A stretch of DNA of 64,000 nucleotides from Rhizaria sp. SCN 62-66 (Eukaryota > Rhizaria, unplaced), in contig MEDY01000054.1 of NCBI GenBank assembly GCA_001724265.1, positions 124,001 through 188,000 of the forward strand, written 5' to 3'. A program made the position numbers and the translations under genes. Position 1 is the stretch's first letter, and every line of letters starts with the position of its first letter. The notes under the pieces are model-generated. The model saw nothing but the letters and a program-made list of their open reading frames with translations. It did not search any database and had not been told where the DNA came from. Shown here in pieces: positions 55,482 to 64,000 of this stretch.

Positions 55482-57988
55482 TCAGTCGTCGTCAGCGAGC
55501 GGGGGCGCCTCGAAGAAGAGCGGCAGCCGGCCCTCGAGGCAATCCTTGATGATGTCCAGCCCCGCGCGGAAGGTGTCCGGGCGGCCTGAATCCTCGCACC
55601 AGCCCTTGCGCGCGGCGTAGGCCTCGCAGACGCGGTACGCCGACCACACGAAGCGCGCCGCGTGCCCGCCCGCGGATCCGGCCACGGTGAGGTCCTCGGC
55701 CAGAGCGCGGTCCAGCCGCGCGATCAGGCCGTCGCCGTCCGCGCCGTCGTCGTCGTCGTCGTGGCCGCCGCGGCCGCCGCGGCCCTTGGTCTTGTTCTTG
55801 ACGGCCTTGCCGCCGCCGGCCTTGCTGGCGCCGGGCCGGCTGGCAGCGACCTTGCCGCCGCTGGCGCCCGCGCCGGCCAACGGAGACGTCAGCGTGCCCG
55901 GCAGGAACTGCGGGAAGACCTCGGAGCCCGAGACTGCGCAGTGCTCGCCCAGGAACCCGCGCGCGGACGCCGTGCTGTTGTCGGCCACAGCAGCAGCGGT
56001 AGCGGAGGTGACGGAGCGCGCGCCGCCAGACGCGAGCGCGCCGCGGCCGGCCTCGGCAGTGGGCGCGAAGGAAGGGATGCGGCCGGGGGTCAGCGCTCCC
56101 GAGAGCGCGCAGTCCGAGTCGGGGGCCGTGTAGGGCGCGAGCGCGAAGGCCTCGACGAGCAGCAGACGCTCGGCGAGGAACTCAACGCACGAGTAGGGCT
56201 CGCGCAGCTGCGGCAGCGGGAAGATGCCCATGAGCACCTGCAACGGGCGCGGCATGTCAGCGGCGGGGAAAACGAGCCCCGGGCAGTCGCAGAGCTGGAT
56301 GTCGTCCTCGACCGTCACGCGCGCGATCGTCTGCAGGTGCTTGGTGTGGCCCGGCGTGTTGGAGACCGACACGGCGGTGCGCCCCAGCAGCGCGTTGATG
56401 ATCGACGACTTGCCCGCGTTGGGGTGCCCCACGAGCCCGACGGTGAAGACCTCGCCTGGGGCCGCCGCGCGGTAGGCCCGCTCGGCGCCAACGCGCGCGC
56501 GCTGCGTCGCCGCAGCCACAATGTGCGCCTTCATGCCGCGCACAGCGTCCGCGCGGCGCACCTTGGACACCTTGGTGCTCGCGAACCGCAGCAACGCCTC
56601 GCGCGCCTCCTCTTCGTCGTCGTCGGCAGCAACAGGAGTCGCTGTGTCAGCGGCAGTCTTGGCCTTGGCTTGGGCCTGGGCGTCGAGAGCGAGCTGCTGC
56701 TTGTGCAGCTGCTGCTTCTTGTCCTTGGAGGCGGCCGCGGCGGCCACGGCGTCGTCGTCGTCGCGGGCCGCCGCGCGCAGCGCCGCCGCCGCCGCAGCGA
56801 CCTCGGGGTCGCCCTCGGCCTCGGAGTCGGCCTCGGCCTGAGAGTCCTCGGCCTCAGCCTCGGCCTCGGAGTCCTCGTCCTCGTCTTCGTCCTCGTAGTG
56901 GGGGTGGTGCGCAGCGGAATTCGCGTCGTCGTCGTCGTCGTCTGTGTGGTCTGTGTGGTCGGCGCCGTCGGCGGGGGGGTAGAGCTCGCGCGCGTAGCGG
57001 CGCCAGGTGTCGAGCACCTCGGCGACGCCCACGGGCGCGGGCCGCTTGACGTTGGCGCGGCCGTCGAGCCCCAGCACGTTGCGGCGGCGCACGCGCAGGT
57101 CATGGTCCTCGAGCGTCACCGTGCCGGGCAGCGGGTAGGAGGAGAAGAGCAGAACCTCGAGCCCCGGATAGCGGCGCTCGAGCAGCGCCTGCCAGCGCAG
57201 CAGCACGGCCGAGGGCACCAGGTCGATCTTGTTGAGCACAAGCACCATGCGCTTGCGCATCTTGGTGACGACGAAGTCGTACAGCGAGGGCGGGAAGTGG
57301 AACAGCGGGTGACGCGCGTCGGCGCAGAGCACGAGGAGGTCGGAGAGCTCGCACACGCGCCAGAGCTGGCGCCACACGTCGAGGTTGTGCTCGAAGTGGT
57401 TCAGCCGCGACGGCGGGAAGGCGTTGTACACGATCGCAAGGTACTTCTCAAAGCGCTCGTTCTCGTTCGCGCGCACGGCTTCGCGCGTCATCTTGTTGTT
57501 CCAGTACGGGCGCAGCGGGATCGGAATGATGCGGCTGCGAAGGAGAATAACACGGGCAGGAAGGGAGCGAACGATGATGTCAGAAAAGGGGAATGTGAGC
57601 ATGTGTTAATGCAAGGGTGTGACTTCAAAACATAGATGTGCGAAAATGAGAAGTGCTTTCAAAGTGTGTAGGGTTGAAATACGTACCTATACATGCCGTC
57701 ATCGGCGATGCGCTTGGCGTCGGAGTAGTAAAAGGGGCGGAAGGCAGCCTTGACGCGCTTCTCGATGTCGATGCGCGACTCGCGGCTGTGGAAGACGGTG
57801 AAGATGGTGTTCTTGTTGCCGCGCGCGCTGGCCTCGGCCTCAGCATCTGTCAGGCGAAAGTTGTGTGACTCCTCCTCCACCACGGTTTGGTTCGTGCTCA
57901 GGTCCTCGGAGTGCATCGTCGTGCGGTCCGAAGCGCGCTTGGCGTTCATCTTGAGCCGGCGCTGCTTGCCGGACATAAACGTCGCCAT
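55482..57988 (-). CDS. GNL1: GNL1-type circularly permuted GTPase
   Basis: GNL1 belongs to the YlqF/YawG family of GTPases with permuted motif order (G4-G5-G1-G2-G3), most of which act in ribosome assembly. Two exons: 57988-57687 and 57534-55482, with a 152-nt phase-2 intron (GTACGT...CGCAG). The product is 784 aa, TGA stop. The basic N-terminus (MATFMSGKQRRLKMNAKR) fits nuclear or nucleolar targeting. IPIPLRPYW begins exon 2, then FEHNLDVWRQLWRVCELSDL and ADARHPLFHFPPSLYDFV, the family hallmark. G4 is NKID at 202-205, G1 GHPNAGKSS at about 470-478, and G3 DCPG near 520. An acidic Asp/Glu insertion fills about 290-345, a position where human GNL1 is also acidic. The C-terminal Gly/Lys-rich stretch is low complexity. 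The gene is divergent from the NEK gene across a 2.2-kb AT-rich gap. Confidence 0.94.
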
Positions 57989-59135
57989 TGTGTCAGAGAT
58001 ATTACCTCAAAAGGTGTTTATACAAAGCCTACTCTGCGAGAAAAGATAATCCTCTTTCTACGGAGAGAGTCAATCACAGAAACAACTATGCGAGACCTCT
58101 GACCCTACCCTTCCGCCCTCCACCACAAAAAAAAGCTGACGGCCAACTGAAACCAGGTCAGAGAATCAATTCAAAATAGCGTTTAAGAAAATAATAAACA
58201 GTTTCCTAGTATAATTAGATATTATAATAATATAAAATTATTTTTTCATTAATTTATAACGTGTAAACATGATGTATACATTTTATTGAAAATAATTGGT
58301 AAAAAATAATTAAATTACGTTTTTAATTATTTTATACTTTTTAAAAAATATTAATGACTTCTAGCATCGTTTAAGCACAACTGGATCATCCCTTAAACCT
58401 TTTGTTGCGCACAGAAAAACGAAAGTTTAACGCAAACACATAGTTAATAAAATAGTTAAAAATGTAGTTAAATTCTAATTCTAATTTAATTAATGACACA
58501 TATGTTTTTATTGATGTCAATTAGTCAACACTTTTTAAACAGTACATAAATCACTAAATAATTTTTTAATATGTTTAATTAATAGTGGTATTAATTTTAG
58601 TTAATTAAACTATTATTTTAACTCATTTTAACAGGAAATGTCAAAGCATACGTCTAAACGAAGTGAAAAACCTGCAAAACTGCAAATGTCTATTCAATAT
58701 TACTTTTTGCAGTGCAGCGTTTGCACTGCACTGTAAAGTATCACAAATCAACATGATTTTGATCGCGAACAACGCTAACATTGTTCATCATTTGGCGTAT
58801 TGTTTGGTGAGCACGTACTTGCTCTGGTGCGAGCACTCGCACGATTTGTGCGCAAATCTGTCAAGGCAAACGCGTTCAAGCTGTCGCTTATCTATTAATT
58901 AGATTACATGCTCCGTACTACTCTTAAACCATCACTACATAATCCATCACAAGGACATTACACGAACGTCACACGAAACGCGTGTGTAAAGTATAAGTCG
59001 AATTTCACTATCACATTTTTTTTTCTGGTTCCGTTATATCCGCAGTGATCTTGTCCACCAACGTCAAACAATCAACTTTCGAGGGATATTATCGCCTGCA
59101 TGATGAGCAATGGAATGAAAGACTAATTGATATGA

Positions 59136-59181
59136 TCAAGCGGATGTGTATGGCACGTTCAAGCGGATGTGTATGGCACGT
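59136..59181. repeat. Perfect 23-bp tandem duplication
   Basis: Two adjacent identical 23-bp copies (each starts TCAAGCGGATGTG and ends GGCACGT) lie at 59136-59158 and 59159-59181. As 23 is not a multiple of three, the duplication shifts any frame across it, arguing against a conserved coding region here. Confidence 0.9.
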
Positions 59182-60122
59182 TTATATTAATACGTTAGTT
59201 GCAGCATCTTCCAAAACCATGGTAACACCTCAAACGTACCCCACATACCGAATGTATGATGGAATGCGAGCTGTCAAGTCGTGGAAGGGTGCCGTATTGG
59301 ATCACAAGCTGTGACCTACACGCATCTTTTCGTTCAATTCATGTCATAGTCGGTACTTATTAACATTTACATGCGGTTACGCGGCTGCGTAGTTAGTTGT
59401 ACGTGACTGTGACGGAGGCTCTGCAGTTGTCGTTCTGTGACAAGGGCTCTGCACTGCAGATGGTGACCGTAGTTAATACTGCGTCGGGGGCCGATGCAAC
59501 AACAGCGCCTGTGACTGCGAGTGCGGCCGGCGTTCTGCGCTGCTGTCAGGAGCACATGTGGACACTTGAGGATAGATTCACTGCATAGCTGTTCATAAAA
59601 AAGTTATATCCGTGTAACTTTAACTTGAAGATGACATTGTCATCAAATTTCAGTTGCTCACAACTTCTCTAGACGCTGTTATCAAAGTGAACGACTTGCG
59701 ACCAGCAGTTGAGTAATTGGAACGCGTTGAGACAACCTCGGCATGCGATTCCACCAATCCGACCTTGCACACAACTTTGAAGATGTCGCTCAACATCAGG
59801 ATCTCCGTGAACTCGAAAATCGCACTACAAGCGATAATTAAACGTTAAGTTTTCTATCATGTTTTAGTTTTAATATGTATATTACACATATTTGACTTGA
59901 GATCCTTATCCTCTTATCGCCTCTCCACAGTTTAAAGGTAACTGCTCTGGCCATCTTTATCTCACGTATCTCTACATGTATCTTTATTTCTGCGCTTCCC
60001 AGCCAACTCCGCAGGAATTAAATTGCTATAAACTTATATATTCTTGATTGCTCATCGAGTATCGCTATACCCGCACCCTAAACGAGCTCCTGACAGCCTC
60101 CTGTCTCGCGCAGCGACACGCT

Positions 60123-60169
<47 letters not shown>

Positions 60170-60170
60170 A
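60123..60170 (+). repeat. (CAG)14(CAA)2 in the 5' leader of the NEK gene
   Basis: Fourteen CAG and two CAA triplets end four bases before the kinase ATG. In the kinase frame they would read as Ser and Asn codons, but no upstream ATG precedes them before a TGA at 60091, so they are most likely untranslated. Confidence 0.85.
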
Positions 60171-60174
60171 CGAC

Positions 60175-61061
60175 ATGTCAAGCAAGACCCCGCACCACGG
60201 GCCCCCAGTCGCGCCACCGCGGCTCGTGCTCCCACTGCCCGGCGCCCTAGTCCCCTCATCGAGCTCCAGCTCCAGCTCCAGCGCGAACGCCAACGCGCTC
60301 GGTGGCAACGGCGGCAGCAATGTCAACGACGGCGCCGGCGGCGACAGCGACGAGGACTACGCGATTCTGCGCACAATCGGCCGCGGGCGCTTTGGGCGCG
60401 TGTTTGTGGCGCGCGAGGCGGCCTCCGGGCGGCTCTTCGTGCTCAAGGACGTGCACCTGGGCGGACTCTCGCGCGCCGAGCGCTCCGGCGCGCTGCAGGA
60501 GGCGCGCGTCCTGCAGACGCTGCGGCACCCGCACATCGTTGCGTACCGCGAGTCACGCGCCTCTGCCAGCGACCTCTACCTCGTCATGGAGTACTGCCGC
60601 GGCGGGGACCTGGCCGCGCACCTTGCGCTGCGCGCCGCCAACAGGGACCTCGCTGCCGCCGCCGCCGCGCGCGCCGCGCGCCTCGCCGCTCTGAAGCAGC
60701 ACCGCAAGGGGGGGAGCAACGTCGGCAGCAGCAGCGACGCGGAGGCTGAGGCCGCAGCGGACGCGGCCGCCGCGGCCGCCGCGGTCGCCGCGGGCGAGGC
60801 GTACTTGCTGCCTGAGGCGGCCGTGGCGGCGTGGGTGGCCGAGCTGGCCTGCGCGCTGGCCCTGGTGCACGCCCGCAGCATTCTGCACCGCGACCTCAAG
60901 ACGCAGAACGTCTTTCTCTCCGCGCTCCCGCCCCCGCCTGGCGCTGGCTCGGGGGGTGCGCTGGTGTGGCACGGGTCGCTGGCGGCGGCGGCGGCCGCCA
61001 AGGCGGCGCAGGCGGCGCGCGCGGCGGCTGAGGACGCCCTGGAGGCCGGCGACCCCGCGCG

Positions 61062-61092
<31 letters not shown>

Positions 61093-62273
61093 GCTGCCGC
61101 TGCCGCGGCCGCTGCGGCTGAAGAGGACGCTGCCGCCGCGGCGGAGGCCCTCCTAGAGGCCCAGGAAGAGGAGACCTGGTGCAACACCGCCAGTACCGAG
61201 CAAAGCAGCGGGAATACCGGTGAGACAAGCACTGGCCCTGGCACTGGCCCTGGAACTGGCGTTGGCGCTGATGCTGGCGGCGGCGCTCTGCCGTGGGTGA
61301 AGCTGGGCGACTTCGGCATCTCCAAGGTGCTGACTGCCGAGTCCGAGGTCTGCGACACGGTCATCGGCACGCCCTACTACCTCTCGCCCGAGATCTGCGA
61401 GGGGCGGCCCTACGGTGCCAAGTCCGACGTCTGGGCGCTGGGATGCGTGCTCTACGAGCTGTGCTCGCTGCGGCACGCCTTTGACTCGCAGTCGCTGCCC
61501 GCGCTTGTGCTCAAGATCCTCCGCGGCGCCTACCCGCCCGTGTCGGCCGCGCGCTACTCGGCGCCGCTGCGCTCGCTCTTGCACTCGCTGCTGCGCGTGG
61601 ACCCCGCGCAGCGGCCCTCGCTGGCCGAGGTTGTCGCGCACCCTTCCCTGGCCGAGGCCGTGGCGCGCGTACGGGCCCGCGAGCGCGACGCGCAGCGCAG
61701 GGACGAGCTCGCCCAGCAGTTACAACAACAACAACAGCAGGGACTGAACAGTGCGCGTCCCGGCACAGCGCGCCCCGGGACTGCGCGGCCGGGAACTGCG
61801 AGGCCGGGGACGGCTGGCACGGCGCGGGGCAGCGCGCGTCGCGGCAGCGGCATGCCGCTTGAGGACGAGGCCGTGGCCGCCGCGGCCGTGGCGGCCGTCG
61901 CGGCGGACTTTGCGCGCGCCAAAGAGCAGCCTGACAGCGCCGGCGCGGCCGACGCAGACACAGCTGCTCATGCGAGTGCGAAGAGTAAGGGCAAGACTGG
62001 GCAGGAAGGAGATGAGTCGCTGTCGCTCTCACTGGACAAGGACTGGCTCAAGCTCACACCTCGGCCGTTCTTGGTCGAAGACAAAGGCGAAGACACCAAC
62101 AAGAGCGGCGGCGGCAGCAAGAGCAACAGCAAGAGCAACAGCAAGAGCGCTGGCACGGACGCAGTGGACAAGGGTGGTCCGCGTAAGCAGTCATTTAGCG
62201 CCGCCAATGCTGCTGCTGCTGCTGCTGCAAGCAAGATCAAGGGTGCCAGAGACGGCAAAGATACCAGGGACGT

Positions 62274-62304
<31 letters not shown>

Positions 62305-64000
62305 CTCAGCGGCAACGCCAAGACGAACGCGCGCGACCGCGGCAGCAGCAACGGCAAGGCCGGCGGCGGCGGCGGCGGCATCGTCAACATCAACGTCAGC
62401 CTCAGCATCGCACCGGCCAAGGGCGGCGACAGCAGCAGCGGCGGCAGCGCGGGCAAGCGGGGCTCGCTGCCGCCTCTGCGCGGCGCCCCCCGGAGCGCCG
62501 CCGAGAGCAGCGCCGCCAGCAACGCTAGCAACAGCAACAACAGCGGCGGTGGCAGCGGCGGCAGCGGCGGCGGCGGGGCTGTGGCGGTGCCCGCGGCGCT
62601 GCTGGCCAACATGGAGCGCCGACGCGCCGAGGCAGAGCGCGCGCGCGCCGCGCGGGCAGAACTCAAGAACAGGCCCTCGGCTCCCGCCGTTGCTCCAGCT
62701 GCGCCAGGCGCGAAGGAGGCGGGCAAGGGCGGCGCGGCGCTGGTGTTGCCGCCGATCTCGGCCCGCGGCCGCGGCGGCCACAACAAGCACGCCGCTGCCA
62801 CCGCCGCGACGCCGGCGACGCCTGTTACGCCGGCCACGCCGGCTCCCGCCCCGTCCGCCGCGTCAGAGTCCTCGCACTCCGCTCACTCGTCGCACTCCCC
62901 ACAGCCCCCTCGGTCTCCCCGCCAGGGGTCGCCGCAGTCGCCGCCGTCGCCGTCGCCGTCGCCGCAGCGGCGCGCGATGACCCCGCGGCGGCAGGCGTGG
63001 TATCTACAGCAGGAGGCTGCGCTCGAGGGCCTTTGGGCGCAGGCCTCCGCCTCCGCCGATGCGCCCGCCGCCGACGCCGCCGCCGACGCGAGCGCTCAGC
63101 ACGGCAGCGGCAGGGCCAATAAGGCCAAACCCGCCATCGCTGCCCCGGCTGCCGCTGCTGCTGCCGCCATTCCTGTGACCGCGCCGGTGTCGTTCGACAC
63201 GGCGGCCGTGGCAGCTGCGGTGCGCCAGTCGTTCTCGCCCGCGCCACACAAGGCCCCCGCCGCTGCTGCCCCTGCTGCCCCTGCTGCGAGCAACGCACAG
63301 GCTAGCGCGAGCCCGAGCGCGGCCGCGGCTGCGGCGGCTGCGGCGGCGAACCTGGCCGTCGCGGCCGCCTTCGGCAAAGGCAAGCGCCAGGGCAAGGCAG
63401 GGGGCAAAGCTGCTGCAGCTGCTGCTGCCAAGCCCGGCAGCAAGAAGCCGTCGAAGCCGCAAAAGGGCCAGCAGCCACAGCAGCAGCAGCCGAAGCAGCC
63501 CGCGGCGGTGCGGCAGGCCCGCGAGCGTGAGCGCGCCGCCCTCGCCGCCGCCGTGGCCGCCGCCGCCGCCGCCGAGAGCGGTGGCGGCGGCGCTGGCGAC
63601 GAGGACGGGGATGGGATGCCGTTGTTCGACCTGGGCCCGGACAAGGCGGCGATCAAGGCCGAGTTCCTGAGGCGCGAGGCGGCGCGGCGCGCGGCCGAGG
63701 AGGCGGAGGAGCGCGCGCGGCGCCGGGACTTCCAGTCGCGCGTGCGGGGCGCTAAGGGCCGGCTCGACGTCGCCGCGCTGCGCAACGCCTTCAAACAGCA
63801 GCAGCAGGGGCAGGGGCAGGAGCTAGAGGGACAGGTGCAAGAGCAGGAGCAGATGAAAGAGCTGGGTCAGCAGCAGCCGCAGCAGCAGCGAGGTCGGGGG
63901 TCCAGGCCGCCCTCAGGCCCTGGCCCCGCTGGCTCCGGCTCTGGCTCTGGCTCCGGCTCTGGCGCTCAGCCGCCGCCGCGCCTGCGCCCCGCGCCCCCCG
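60175..64000 (+). CDS. NEK (NIMA-related) protein kinase, partial
   Basis: The frame is open from ATG 60175 to the right edge (1,275 codons), so the C-terminus is missing. The kinase domain covers about residues 61-490: Gly loop IGRGRFGRV (67-75), ATP-binding Lys90 in FVLKDV, HRDLKTQNVF from His238 (Asp240 catalytic; KTQN is a NEK signature), DFG at 379-381, and GTPYYLSPEIC, the NEK-type activation-loop end. Two insertions interrupt the core: an Ala/Asp/Glu-rich one of about 50 residues before helix E, and a roughly 115-residue one between the catalytic loop and DFG. Beyond 490 the protein is disordered: RPGTA repeats, Ser runs, Ala, Gly and Gln stretches, and a basic Arg-rich segment (EFLRREAARRAAEEAEERARRR, in two parts) that may form a coiled coil. 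NEK kinases act in cilia, centrosomes and mitosis. No introns are visible. Confidence 0.93.

Larger units (their letters stand above)
57989..60174. other. 2.2-kb AT-rich divergent spacer
   Basis: This is the longest gene-free stretch. From about 58180 to 58650 it is overwhelmingly A and T, with many TTAATTAA-like strings. Frames at 58663-58902 and 59045-59314 lack recognisable domains and the coding composition seen elsewhere. It must contain the GNL1 and NEK promoters at its ends. No RNA gene is seen. Confidence 0.5.

Noticed and set aside
58663-59314. Two short plus-strand frames in the AT-rich spacer
   Set aside because: They have no recognisable domain and no coding composition, and a 23-bp duplication shifts the frame in the second.
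58180-60170. Integrated AT-rich viral element
   Set aside because: No capsid, polymerase, integrase or other viral-type frame is present, and no terminal inverted repeats are seen.
1-64000. Bacterial (high-GC actinomycete-like) origin
   Set aside because: Spliceosomal introns, U6 snRNA and eukaryote-specific genes rule it out.

Overview
The window is a piece of nuclear DNA from a unicellular eukaryote (a protist); the lineage cannot be fixed from the sequence alone. Evidence for a eukaryote is nine GT-AG introns that restore conserved proteins, a clear U6 spliceosomal RNA gene, and eukaryote-specific genes (RPB8, CstF-50, TMEM43, GNL1, NEK kinase, PICOT glutaredoxin, mitochondrial-type carrier). 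Base composition is sharply two-phase: coding DNA is extremely GC-rich with alanine-rich low-complexity tracts, while introns are milder and most intergenic DNA is AT-rich. A change in GC therefore marks most gene ends. Bacterial contamination or a plasmid origin is excluded by the introns.

Layout, left to right: an Ala/Ser-rich unknown gene (-, cut at the left edge); ribose-5-phosphate isomerase (-, 3 exons); a single-exon giant Ala-rich gene (+, 3955-29193) interrupted by one in-frame TAG; a putative myristoylated Cys/His protein (-); RNA polymerase subunit RPB8 (+, 2 exons); a PICOT-type monothiol glutaredoxin (-); a membrane protein resembling a degenerate CPBP protease (+); a mitochondrial-carrier-family protein with N-terminal R3H-like and EF-hand regions (+); U6 snRNA (-); a PTAR1-like prenyltransferase-alpha-repeat protein (+); CstF-50 (-, 3 exons); TMEM43 (+, 4 exons); a large low-complexity protein with a C-terminal Cys/His cluster (-); GNL1 GTPase (-, 2 exons); and a NEK-type kinase (+, cut at the right edge). 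Most neighbours are divergent or convergent, as in compact protist genomes. The genes are general housekeeping and do not form one pathway, although RPB8, CstF-50 and U6 all serve mRNA synthesis and processing.

The most interesting signals are: (1) two genes whose GC-rich, in-frame coding pattern runs straight through a TAG codon, while every other complete gene here ends in TGA or TAA, so UAG may be read as sense or be leaky in this organism; (2) an apparently unusual fusion of R3H-like repeats, EF-hand and mitochondrial carrier; (3) a U6 gene with an upstream TATA and a perfect B-box just past its T-run; (4) a near-invariant GTACG 5' splice site that predicts a non-standard U1 5' end; and (5) a roughly 8,400-codon intronless Ala-rich gene carrying four PPxY motifs.
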